The position numbers were made by a program, and so were the translations under genes. Below, in pieces: positions 22,975 through 34,390 of a DNA stretch of 64,000 nt. Each line of letters opens with the position of its first letter. The stretch's first letter is position 1. This stretch comes from Pterobdella sp. o SKG-2022. Taxonomy: Eukaryota; Annelida; Clitellata; Hirudinida; Piscicolidae. The stretch is from assembly GCA_964035795.1 (NCBI GenBank), contig OZ038326.1, positions 7,746,729-7,810,728 on the forward strand. Reading direction: 5' to 3'. The notes under the pieces were generated by a model. It had not been told where the DNA came from. It saw only the letters and a program-made list of their open reading frames with translations, and did not search any database.

Positions 22975-23720
22975 ACATTTTTGGCAGCGTGGTTTTAGAA
23001 AAACTATAAATTGGAAATGAGACAATTTGGATGTCCGCAAAGAAAGAAGTAGCAATAATCAAGTCTGAGAAAAACTAGAGATAGTCAAGACGACGGCAGC
23101 ACTGATCGGTAGGAATTTGCATACTTGCTTGATTGCATAAAAAGGAAAGTTGGATGCTTGCATCAGCTGAGACGCAAATTGAAAAAGGTTAAGATAAGGA
23201 TCGGCAGTCACATCTAGTTTCATGAGTTTGGAAGTTACAGAAAGGCTAATGCCAGCAAAGATAACTTAGGTAGAAAAATTTAGTTTGGAGAGAAGTATAA
23301 GACTGCCAACAAAAATCGAATCACATTTGCTAAAGTGATCCTTAGAAAACCAAAAATTGAGTTCAGTGATGCATTCATAAATCTTAGTGAGAGTGGGTTA
23401 AGGATCAAGATAAGAAGCACCGATAGAGTAATATCATCAGCAAACCAATGGTATAAAACGGCGTGCTTTTGGATTAGTTCTCAAGTAAGAGATGTAAAAA
23501 AAAGAGTATGGGTTTCAGAAACAGAACTTTGAGGAGCACCAAAACGTGGGGAAATAGAAGTAAAACTTGCTATTTTGTTAAAAAAAATTTTGCGTTCAGA
23601 GAATTAGGAATGAAACCAAGATGAAGCAATTTTAGAAATGTGGCAAAGATCACCAAAAATGTGCAGCATATTGAAATAATTCATGGTGTCGAAAGCTGCC
23701 GAAATTTTGACCCATGTGAA
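22975..23720 (-). mobile_element. L2/CR1-like retrotransposon fragment (RT and C-terminus)
   Basis: Its nucleotides match the minus-strand element at 40860-41340 over several hundred bases (for example TTCAGTGATGCATTCA followed by CTTAGTGAG). It extends to the C-terminal DYCYFFLCGHPNCLISN region that the big element lacks. Strongly mutated. Confidence 0.75.
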
Positions 23721-26360
23721 AACTTAGAAAATGCAACTATAAAACACTTTTTTTTATAATTTTCTATTTCACAGATTTTTGTTCAAATTTTCATTCAATT
23801 CGTTCACTTCATTGATTGTGGCTTTTCATATTTCAACTGCAGTGGTTTCAGCTTCAAAACGGCTGCTTGTTCAGTTGATGGTTTACTTTTCAAGCTAACC
23901 TATTAGTGTAAGATTCCCAAATCCATGAGACGTTGGTTTTAGTTTTAGAATGGAGTTTTTTAAAGACAGCATGTGTCCTTTTGTTAACTTGAATTTCGTA
24001 CAGTAAAAATTCCAGATTATAAAGATATTAGAGAAAATTTTTATTAAGCTAAAATTATCAACAAATGAAACTTTGTCATAATTTATTTGCCATTAAAAGC
24101 CTTGTCATAATTCATAAATTATGAAAAAGTTTTACTTGTTAAAAATTTTTTCTACGTTTTCTTTTAATGTCCTCATAATCTGAAGCAACTCAGCTTGAAA
24201 TCCGAGTTAATTTGAATGTTTTTATAAAATACAAACTGTTAACATAGTTACATAATACAACATGAGCAAACTGAAGGAATAATGGAGACAGAATATTCTT
24301 TCAAAGCGACTTCTTTCTTGTTTGAGGTGGAAAAGAGGGACTTAATTTTTATAGAAGCAAGCCTTCTCATTCAAGACCGAGGTTAAATAGAACAGAAAAA
24401 ACTGATTTAATTTATTAGATGAAATTCCTTGAAAGTGTGAAACAAAAATTTAGAAAGTGAAAATATTTTTGTTCAATTGATTTCACGTCAAAGGAGGAAA
24501 CAGGATCAAAAACACATATTTCCTGTATCAGATTCATGTTCAAATGAAATATCAAAAAATGTCGAAAAAATAAATCTTATTTAGTTTTTTATTACTTCTT
24601 ATGATACTATCCTCAAACGTCATACTTGTTTTACTAAAACCTTCAAACTGTCAATAGAGGTTTAAAACTTATTAGGTATGGATCGACATGGGAAAAATTT
24701 TTAAGAGTTCAAAGTGAAATCTTCTATTGATTACAAACACTCATCCCCATATAAATACCATCATAAAATTCTGTCCTTATGCCTCTGAGATCTCAATGGT
24801 CAAAAGCGCGCAAAATTATATAGACGCTTAATTATAATTTCAGAAAGTTTTTCTTAATTTTTCATATTTTCGGCGTCAATATTGAAACTTGTGAGTTATA
24901 TCTTGAGATAATTATGCAATTTCAAAAACCATTAACAGAATCTAAAGTGTAAGTTCATATGAAACATCAGAGGTTTCTAAGAATCGTCTCGATCCAACTT
25001 CTTTCATGATTATCTTGAAATTTGAAGCAAAATAACTAAATGTTGAATGAAGAATTATTAAAAACGAATTTGCTTCTAATATCGTCAGACTTTTGTGCCA
25101 TAAATCACTTTTGCCTTGTGATAAAGCACGTTTTCTAACCTCCTTAAGCATCTCCATAAACATAAAATAAGAGTGGCATTGAAACATGCTATGAAACAAG
25201 TGTTGTTCTAAAACTATTATCAAAACTAATTATCTTTCCAGAATTATGCTTTAATTTTCAATAAATATAGAAAAATTGTTCAAACTGATGTTCTATAAAT
25301 AATTTTAAAACTAAGTATCCATTTGCTTGAAAATATTATTATATATTCATATTATATGTTTCTATTGCGCATAGTTTAGAAAATAGGTTTTCTGCGTTTG
25401 GGTAGTCTAGAATAGTAGGGTTTAAAGGTTTCAAACATGCATTTTGGATGATTCAAAAAAAGTTTAGAAAAAATTTGTGACAAGTAAGGAAAAATTACTT
25501 TAATAAGAGGTGGTGTGAAAAAAGTGGTGTGCAAAATTATTGAAAGACAGGCTAGTGAAGCCTTGATTCCGCAGACGTTGAAAACTATTAATAATAAAAT
25601 TTTTTTGATGTGTTTGTTTTTAAAGTAAAACCCAAAAAAACAAGATTTTTGAAACACCATTTCAGAAGCCTCGAATAAGGTAATGATCTGTACATAACAG
25701 TACTCATTAAACATGCCATCATAGGAACGTGCATTGTTGAAGGTAACGAATGAATACTATTCTTTGAATTTTTTGACCTAGAAGTATATCGAATATCTTG
25801 TTCTGATTATGATTTATTTTTTCATATATTTGTTTGCACATATGAGCATCACTTTTCAACGTTCCAACTATGTGAAGTTATTCCAAAAGCCATTGTACAT
25901 TCCTTAAAATTTCTGTATTTTAGGATTATACTTGAAACTATCAAGTCATCTTTCTTTAGTTTCAAATTACTGAAAAAGAAGATTTATATTTAAAAAATTT
26001 TTTTTATCTTTTTTTGACCTGATTTGATTCAAAGACTAAACTATACAGTTAAGTTTATAAATTATTTATTAAGTTTGTTTCGTAAAGTACATAAACCTAC
26101 TTGATAACTTATAAAAACTTAAAAAACAGTGAAAAACAATGTGAAAATTTTCTTTATTGATTTGCGAGGATAATTTTTGCCCGTTTAATGAGAATTTAGC
26201 CAATTTTTAAGTCTTTATTTCTGTTGAATTGTTTCGAATGAATATAAAAGGTTAGTTAAAAGTATAATAAGTTTTCTATTCACCGTCAAGTAATTTTATT
26301 TTTTTATTTCGAAATAATTACTTCACTACATCGACCACAATGGAAATGACATTAGAGGTA
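23721..26360. other. AT-rich stretch with hairpin-type repeats only
   Basis: At 24050-24153 there is an inverted pair of the second hairpin subfamily (arms about 40 bp, around an ATTCATAAATTATGAA centre). At 25235-25305 there is a decayed tail of the main Penelope hairpin block. Open frames at 24942-25223 and 25376-25714 (minus) have no motif and biased AT-rich content, and I do not call them. Confidence 0.45.
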
Positions 26361-26366
26361 TAAAAC

Positions 26367-26372
26367 TTTATT
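26367..26372 (-). terminator. Polyadenylation signal AATAAA of the inhibitor gene
   Basis: Canonical AATAAA on the minus strand, about 30 nt after the stop codon at 26402-26404. Confidence 0.6.
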
Positions 26373-26401
26373 TCGAATCAAATGATGAATTCAATAAGAT
26401 T

Positions 26402-27155
26402 TTAGCCGCAGATGGGCTCTTGAACGACGATGTCTCTATCGTCAACAAAAACTCTCACTCTTTTGTGGTTGAGGTCTAAGGTGACTGGGTCATTTTCATG
26501 CAAAACTTCAACCTGGAGGATTAAAATTTGTTTCATAATAACGCCCCAAAATGTTTTCAAAGTTTGTTTAAGAAACAAATTTCAAATTAGAGTTAAAAAA
26601 GATTGGTATGAAATTTTTCATAAAATCTTGGATGTCCAATAGAATTATAAAAAGAACATAAAATATCCATGAGATCTACAAAGTTTATTGCATATGAAAC
26701 TAGAAAGAGAACAAACTTCGAAGTCTCCTCTTTGAAGGATAAGTTTCTTGGCTTCCTCACTGGTCTGCAGTGTTGAGTTTCAATGGAGTTTTATTTAATA
26801 TGCACGTTGAAGCTTTATAAGTGTAAATGTGAATTGATTCTAAAAATTACCTTTCCAACGGCTTCTGGGAATTTTTCATGGTGCTCATGGTCGTGGTCAT
26901 GGTCGTGGTCATCACTGTGATCATCACTGTGGTCATGATCATCATCATGGTCGTGGTGGTGATCAGCGTATGCGATCTGACAACTGAAAATTAAATCGTT
27001 TATAATGAATTTCTTGAAACACGTTAGTAATTTATGTTATTCAAATTGAAAAAATACTTCAATCGAGTGTGTTGTGCGAGATTATAAGACGTAAATGCAA
27101 AAGTCTAGACTCACACGAGGACAGTGAGGACTGTGCAGAGCAATAAAAACTTCAT
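26402..27155 (-). CDS. Secreted eglin-type (potato inhibitor I) protease inhibitor with Asp/His-rich extension
   Basis: The exons on the minus strand are 27155-27115, 26983-26851, 26764-26717 and 26512-26402, giving 110 aa. The signal peptide is residues 1-20, ending QIAYA. Residues 21-51 are almost only Asp and His (13 of each), a likely divalent-metal-binding segment. Residues 51-110 align along their length with leech eglin c: KFPEAVGK, an Ala/Lys helix (EEAKKLILQ), the loop DPVTLDLNHK, the strand RVRVFVDD and a final Gly. P1-P1' are Leu86-Asp87, as in eglin. The two loop-supporting arginines (92 and 94) are kept, so inhibition of chymotrypsin/elastase-like enzymes is likely. The domain has one cysteine (109), as expected for a disulphide-free inhibitor. 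The donor after exon 3 (GTTTGT) is weak, but its position matches the paralogue. The assignment is firm; the role of the His/Asp tail is inference. Confidence 0.9.
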
Positions 27156-27188
27156 TGTAATGCGGCTGATTCTTGGTGGCAAAACCTG

Positions 27189-27236
27189 CTTATATACCCT
27201 CTGATGCAGCATAAATGGGCCGAGTCAAAGGTCGAA
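27189..27236 (-). promoter_or_regulatory. TATA box and AGGTCA-type element of the inhibitor gene
   Basis: TATATAAG occupies 27189-27196 on the minus strand, 34 bp before the ATG. A GAGTCAAAGGTCGAA block (27222-27236, plus strand) resembles a nuclear-receptor DR1 site and is shared with the pseudogene promoter. A second DR1-like block, TGATCTTTGACCT, lies at 27477-27489. Confidence 0.6.
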
Positions 27237-27727
27237 GGGCAGATAATTAAAATTAAATTATTATTAATTTTAAAAACAAATTTAAAATACGAAATCCTAA
27301 AAATTTTTCAAATTTTAAATATTTTTAAATAGAAAAAAATAATTTTGTTTTTACATTCCATTAATCTACTTTTCAATATAGTATAATTGCAAAAACAATC
27401 GAAGTTCATACAAAACTGGGCTGCTAGCGTAGATTCCAATGTAACATTTTCTTGCATCAACAGGAAACTCAGTTGTTGATCTTTGACCTATTTGAATTTT
27501 CATGCAGACTCACTCTTTTTTAATACTCATTTTGGTGACATATAATTCATCATTTGAGGTGCATGCTTAATCAGTTTTTTTGTCATTTGTCACACTTTTG
27601 CAAGCTTTTTCACTCAAATACCTCAATTTTATGATTATGGTACAAAATATTGAATGAACATTTAAAATCATTTTGTATAACCGTCTTTTAGAAAAACTAA
27701 AACGGGATAATCTGTGAAAATATTTTT

Positions 27728-28450
27728 TTTAATGCGTGGAAACAGTCTTCACTATTGCACTATGTTAGCCGGGTCGCTGACTTTCACAGAAGCTGTCAGA
27801 TCTGTCAGTCTTGGTAGGCTCTAACAAGAACATTAATTTTTGACGGCATAGTTTTGACATTAACCAATTGCCATCAACCACCACGAAAAGACCAGAGTTG
27901 TAGTTTGTTCCCCAAGCTCCAACTTCTCACAAAAAATTAACACCCGAAAAAGCAAATCATGGAAACTTCTCAACTTTCTAGTAAAAGTCGAAAACCTTTG
28001 CATTACCACAAAAACAAAAGTTGGGATTTCAAAAAATTATGTAAAGTTCATATTGCTATACGCGTGTTTATCATGGATAATGGCCAATGCTGTGGAAAAG
28101 AAAACTGACGGCACCTACTTTGATGCTCCAAAGAGTCGAAAATGTCTTCTGGAAAGACCACCAAACAAACACCCAGCTATACCGTCAAGTTTTAAAGCTG
28201 TGCACCATAATCAAAAAAGACGGTTAGCGCTTGCTGGACATGTAGCTTGGCACAACGAGCTTGCAAAAATTTTGTTGTTCTCAACACCGAATAAGGTTTG
28301 TTAAAGAGAACGTTCTTCAAACAGACACGGAGCTGACCTCTAACGAACTAAGTACTGTTATAGCTGATAGGCAAGTATGAAGAAGTAATTACGTCATGTC
28401 ACCAAACAAAAGATCGGATGCACACATGAATGTAATCCTTCAATTTTATG
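27728..28450. mobile_element. RTE-like retrotransposon, inverted 5' part joined to 3' part
   Basis: 27728-27930 matches the 5' UTR block of the element at 12300-12690 in minus orientation. 28030-28450 is the C-terminal part in plus orientation: YACLSWIMANAVEKKTDGTY and RRLALAGHVAWHNELAK. The layout (5' piece inverted, then 3' piece) is what twin-primed insertion produces. No functional frame remains. Confidence 0.65.
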
Positions 28451-30439
28451 AAAATAATGATGACTTTTTAGAAAATTGTAAAGCTTCGTAATAAACTCTG
28501 TACTTTTTTTGCTGTATTTCACCATAAAAAACTCATACACTATATCGAGGGAAAAAAAATATCAAGAATGACCTCTTCTCTGAATGAACTCAATAATTTT
28601 TCAAAAACGCCATATGCACTTTTAAAAAATATATTTTTGAACAAAACATCGAATTTGAAAAGTTGTTTAAAAAGTAAAACTATGCTTATCAAAAATTTTA
28701 GCTTTTGTTCTTAGATAAATGAATTGAAAATTCTTCATATATGATGTTTCATTGAAAATTAATCCAAATCAAACTTTCTCATGAGCTGAATACTACGGAA
28801 CACTTTGTAAGGCTAATTTAGAGACTTATACCCACCTAGCAAAGTAGAAATTTTTAAAATGAAATATAAACTAACGGACATACTGACTATTTTAGTTATT
28901 TTTAAATTTTCGTTCTTTCGCTGAATGTTTTCAATTTTTCTCCAAGTCAACTTTCATGATGTGTTCCCACTCACTCTATAAATATAACAGTTTTTTTTTC
29001 AAGCCACAAAAGTATAATTCGAATTCTTAATTAATAAAATTATTTTAGTTTAAAAATTATTCATAAAAGTAACTAACAAAAAGGATGGAGCTCGAACGTA
29101 AATAATGAAACGTGTGTAAAAAGAAAACTCAAAACGGACTGAATTGGAACGTTACAACGAACAAAAAAACTCAAAATAAATTCAGAAATAATCGAACAAA
29201 GAAACACTTAGCTTAAATAATTTCAGAATTGTAGGAAACATTGAAAAAACGTTAAGATTGATGGCTTTTTCAAAAAATCATAAAAGGTTGATTCAGCGTT
29301 GGGGCAGAAAAAAACCTGCTCAGCTTTAAATTAGAATAAACCAGAAATAAACAAAAAAAAAATTCAAAACCGCTCAGTGGCCTGCTAAACTTGAGTTCTT
29401 CAAGAAGAGAACCTATACTTTCTTACGAGAACCCAACGGTTATGACTAGGGGCTGAAGGGATAGTCGTGAAAAGCTAATTTAATTTGAATATTGTGGAAA
29501 ATTTGAAGTGCAGATAATGCTGATAGCCTGCAATACTATTGGAAAAAACATCGAAGACCTTTTAGATATAGTGATTTTTACAAGTCTGTGCTCGCAGTAA
29601 CAATTTATTTTTCAAAAATTCGATCGACAATAGAACCATAAATTGAGAAGAAACTCTAATTAGATATGTGCTGCTGCTTTTTGGAATGAAGAAAAGTTTT
29701 CTGAATAACACCGAAGTACGAAAAAAACCTTTATTTAGGGGTTAAAAACAAGGTATGCATCTGCATTCTTCAACTGCATCCCCTTAGACCCAGGTAGTCT
29801 GTGTTGAAGAACTTTAATTGAAGTTTCTTTCTTTAATATTTTTTATTTGGGTATCTTCAAAACGAGTGATTCAAATTTTATAGCTATAGTTCCCAAAAAT
29901 GTTCAAAGAAAATGAAATTTTTTTGATTAAATTCAGACCAAATTCAAATTTGTTTTGGCTTTGTTAGAGTTTATGCATGGAACCATTCGAAAAGTTTTTA
30001 GTACCATGAAGAACATTAAACCAAATTAAACACGATTCACTCAGTTTCTTGTAACCGACTATCGAAGGTTGTATGAGAAATTTGTAAATTCTTTTCTAGT
30101 TATTATTGAAAACAAAACTACGCAAAAACTATCTGAGTGAATAGGCTTTGTTAAATTTTTTTCAAACCGAAAATAAATATTCAAATAAAAATACTTTTCA
30201 AAGTTTAACTTTTCAGAAACATCTTTATGTATTTACTCATATTATTCAACAGTTTTTTACGTCAGTTTAGGAAAAAATTTCAGTACATTTATTGAGTTAA
30301 AAAACAGCTATAATTTTTGGTAAGCTTAGCCTTATAATGCATTATCGAAAAAGTTTATTTACTAACTATTTAAATATACATTTTAGATTATTTTTCATGA
30401 TAAAACAAAAAAGTACAAAATAAATAAAAATATTACACA
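28451..30439. other. AT-rich stretch without recognised genes
   Basis: Contains a hairpin-block copy at 28683-28760 (+) and another at 30262-30345 (-), both without an adjacent Penelope ORF. Otherwise no motif or splice-flanked frame was seen. Confidence 0.45.
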
Positions 30440-30966
30440 TGTCTCCATCCCCTATATAAAACATCTCAACAAGGCCCTAAAAAAGCCTTCAATAGTAATA
30501 ATGTTAGCTATTATACACATGCAGGACCTGAATTAGGAAAAATTCTATGCAACAACAACAAAACTGACAAAATGCAAAAAAAAGGAGTATACAAAATACA
30601 TCGTTCATGTGAGCCAAATAAGGTATATATTGGGCAGACAAGGGTGAATACTGCCAGAATGTTCCAACATAAAAAAGATTTGGAATCCACCATACAAGAT
30701 GAAAGTATAAGTGGCATTTCTAAACATGCCCGAATCTGTAGTACTGGGAATCACCTACGATAATAAAGACATATAATGAAAAAAACAAAAACAAATAGCA
30801 GAAGGACCTATTTATTTGGGAGAGCCTCGAAATCAAAAAGAATAATTTAACGAGAAGAGGCTACAATGACCCACAATTAACAGTCAAATCAAGTGCGTGG
30901 GACCCCCTAATGAAGAGATTACCAAAAACAACCAATGAAGAAACACAGAAAGAAGTCTTTCAATAA
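30440..30966 (+). mobile_element. Penelope-like element GIY-YIG domain, 5'-truncated
   Basis: The frame from 30572 reads KKGVYKIHRSCEPNKVYIGQ, the GVYKI...YIGQT pair of GIY-YIG nucleases. MFQHKKDLES and SGISKHARIC follow, then, after stops and a frameshift, a RRGYNDPQL block and SSAWDPLMKRLPKTT with the stop at 30964-30966. The minus-strand frame 30511-30717 is a shadow. Confidence 0.85.
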
Positions 30967-31224
30967 ATTAGTTTTAGATCGAAATAAGAATATTCATATA
31001 ATAATTAACTTTACTCATCTACAATATCACATAATTACGTTATAGTAAATAATGTTAATAATGTAAGCTGGCCTTATGAAAAGCTTCGTGTCATTTAATA
31101 AGTACTTTATGTTTGTTACTTTTACATAATAGTTACTTTACAACATTTAATCTTCCTTAATTGTTCTTTCCTATTTATGTTCAAAATTCTTTATAATCAC
31201 ATACTTTCACAATAATGTACTACT

Positions 31225-31450
31225 AATGATTTATGATAAGGTTGTACTTATCGAAAATTTTAGTTTTTTTTAAATAAATGTATCAAAAATTTTTCAAAAA
31301 AAATTGAAAATAAAAAGTTATTCAAATATAATATCAAAAAGATACATAAGATGTCTAAAAAATGATAAAGCTAAGCTTATCGAAAATTATAGCTGTTCAA
31401 TTTGCTCAATAAATTTACTAAAAGTCTTTCATAAATTGACGTAAAATATT
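31225..31450 (+). repeat. Two tandem Penelope 3' hairpin blocks
   Basis: The first copy has GATAAG (31235-31240), GTTGTA, CTTATC (31247-31252) then GAAAATTTTAG. The second, about 31361-31450, has GATAAAGCTAAGCTTATCG then AAAATTATAGCTG, a TCAATAAATTTACT stretch and AAATTGACGT. The first begins 271 nt after the Penelope-like stop. Confidence 0.75.
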
Positions 31451-31819
31451 GTTTCGAAGTTTATTTGAGTTTTTTAGTAAGCTCTTTGCTAACTAACGAC
31501 TAAAACAATAATTTCGTTTCAAAATAATTGTTTCATGCACCAACGTGAGTTGAATATGTTACAAACTTTTTTCTGAAACTATCTGAATGAGAAACATCTT
31601 CAATGGGTGGCACCACAACTACATGCGAAACTCATGGATCCCAAAAGCAAATGATCAAACACTTGGAAGTTCATTAATAAAATTTCAGGAAGAGGAAAAA
31701 AATCTACTGCTCACGTCAATGCTCAAAAGTATCATTCTTACTTACTAGGGAAAATTGAAACAGCAAAGATTTCTATCCGATCATCTGGAGCGGCAAAATT
31801 TTCAAAATGCAACGAAAAT

Positions 31820-33590
31820 TGAAGTTTGAATGGCTTTGATGAAGTTACATTAGATGAATTACTCTATGCCATCCGGAAACTTTCAAATAAACAGTGTGAA
31901 CACGATCCAATTCCAACAAGGCTTTTGAAAAAGATAGCTACTATAGTTGCTCCATTCATTTTGAGTAGGTTCAATCTATCTTTTGCCACTGGACGGGTTC
32001 CGTGTCAATTCAAACATGCTTACGTCACACCGCTTTTGAAGAAATCAGGTCTGGACCAAGATACCCTTTCATCATACCGACCAATTTCAAACTTGAGCGT
32101 TTTTTCAAAATTTCTTGAACGAATTGTTTTTCCAAGAATTGTCACTCACCTAAACAACAATAATTTATTACCATCTTTTCAATCAGCTTATCGTCGCCAT
32201 CATTCAACAGAAACAGCATTACTGAAGGTTTCTACGGATGTTTTAGACAGCTGACAACAAAAAAATATCTTTTCTTGTCCTTTTTGATTTTTCGTCTGCT
32301 TTTGACTTAATAGACCATCAAATAATAATCAGAAGATTAAACGAATCATTTGGCTTGAATGACCTCACTTTTGAACGGTTTAAGAATTAGCTCTCTAACA
32401 GATCATTCAAAGTCAAATGCCCCAAAACTGAATCAACACCAAACGTTTACTCTCCTGGAGTACAACAAGGTTCTGTTTTTGGACCGCTTTTGTTCACTTT
32501 ATACACAGTTGATTTAGAAAAGATTGCAGCTTCTTACAATTTGAGAATTCATCAATATGCCGACGACACTCAATTATATGGGCATTGCTCATTTGATGCA
32601 TCAATGGACTTGCAAGAAAGAATGTCAAAGTGTATTGATAAAATTGCAGCTTGGATGAAAACCAACTAAATGAAACTCAACAGCTCAAAAACTGAAGTCA
32701 TTTGGTTCTCAACATGTAGAAGCATATGCAAACTGCCAACTCAACCAGTTCGTGTGTTAAATGTAATGTAATGCGGTATTTATAAAGCGCTTTTCCTCAT
32801 AGATCAAAGCGCTTGCTACAAATTTAATGAAGCGAAAACACACTGTAGAACAGGTGCTAATTGTCAGCTCACGCGGGATTGAACCCGGTAACTTTAGCTA
32901 TAGGGGCCGACAATGATCATATAAGTCCTTCTTATTCAGTTTAAAATCTTGGCGTCTATTTTGACAAAGATCTAAGCATGAAGACTCATAAACAAATTAT
33001 TGCAAATGTCATTTGCATCATTGAGGAAGATAAGAAGCATTAAAAACTACCTGAACCAAGAGTCACTCAAAACACTTGTATCAGCCTTGATATTGAGTCG
33101 CATTGATTATGGAAACATTGTACTAATGGGATTACCCAAATTACAAACCCAGAAAATCCATAAGAAACACAAACGCCAAATTAATATCAGGAACTAGAAA
33201 ATTTGATCACATAACTCTTGTCTTAGAAAATCTACACTGGCTAAAAATTGAAGAAAGAATTCAATACAAGATTATATAACATGTACATAAATGTTTTAAA
33301 ATAGAAAGTTCTTCTTATCTTTCAACAAAAGTATCAACTGTTTCTTCATTGTCTGAAAGAAAAAGACTCAGATCATCGAACACAACAAACATAGCAAAAA
33401 GGAGAGCTAACACCATTTTGGGGAACCGAAGATTTGAAGGTGCTGCACCAATTCTTTGGAACAATCTCCCAAATCACCTCAAGACCATAACCTCCACAAA
33501 AACTTTTAACAAAGGCTTTACCACTCAGCTCATGAATAAGGCTTATAATCTTAAAAAATATTTTTAGATATTTTTTCTCAAGTTATTTTT
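31820..33590 (+). mobile_element. CR1/L2-like non-LTR retrotransposon, RT to C-terminus
   Basis: The 142-codon frame 31826-32254 has LSNKQCEHDPIPTRLLKK, SSYRPISNLSVFSKFLERI and AYRRHHSTETALLKVSTDV. After a stop the RT continues: SSAFDLIDHQI (32300s), [20 protein letters not shown] and [11 protein letters not shown] (catalytic YADD, about 32555). The C-terminal part has LILSRIDYGN and the terminal APILWNNLPNHLKTI block, with stop at 33565. A SINE interrupts it at 32760-32915. The endonuclease is absent and several stops make it inactive. Confidence 0.85.
32760..32915 (-). mobile_element. SINE copy nested in a LINE
   Basis: The reverse complement of the SINE: on the plus strand it starts with the ATGTAATGTAATGCGG tail and ends at the head TAGCTATAGGGGCCGAC. 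The B box reads GGGATTGAACCCGG on the plus strand. The LINE reading continues on both sides, so the SINE is the younger insertion. Confidence 0.85.
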
Positions 33591-34279
33591 TCCAGAAAAT
33601 CAGTAGGAAGAAAAGAGGGGTAAATGAAAGAAACGACTGGGAGTGTGTGCTTTGAAAGATAAAGTGTGAGGGGCAGAAAAGAAATAAGATTTATCATATT
33701 TTCACTGAGTCTTTATATAAAGATATCTTTTAAACAGGTCTTGAAAACTTAAACAGTTTTATGTCACTATAATAATATTCATTATTTGTCTGTTTGTTTG
33801 ATTATCACTTCATTTTGGTGTTTTGTCTCCTGTATTCCAAGCGGCAGAGATTTCTAATAACACTCGTTTCAAACATGAGTTTTTTCTTTAAACCAATGTT
33901 TATTCCTTAGACGTTGAGTGGCTAAGCTCATTCGTTTTAGCAATTTCTTCATTTTTCTCGAAAGTTGTTTAGAAGGCTCGTTAGATCCTTGTGACGGCAT
34001 TACTCATCGGCCATGCATATTAAAATTTTTTTGAAATTTTTATATTGACGATTTGAACATAGAATAATACAGTCATGATAATAATGAATGTTTTCATAGA
34101 GACAATTTTTAACTCTGACGCTGACGAAAGTTGGACTTTTATAAAAATTTCTTGAAAAATTTGATTTCAAAGAAAAGTTATATTAAATATTTGTCACAAT
34201 GTATTGTTGCTTGTATGATTGACTCATGCTGAATAGTGAATATTCGTCATTCTGACTCCTCAAGAGGCTCTTACAAGCC

Positions 34280-34287
34280 TATATAAA
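34280..34287 (+). promoter_or_regulatory. TATA box of the metalloproteinase gene
   Basis: TATATAAA about 104 bp upstream of the chosen ATG. The interval would hold a transcription start near 34310 and a short leader. Confidence 0.6.
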
Positions 34288-34390
34288 CTCTCGAAGAAGG
34301 TACTAAGGCAGTGTCTAGAAGTTGAATTACTACCTTCTCATCGAAAACTTGTTCGAGATTCAGCTGATAGCTTTTAAAATCGTATCAAAC

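Noticed and set aside
25376..25714. 112-codon minus-strand frame
   Set aside because: Length is within chance for AT-biased DNA and no domain is visible.
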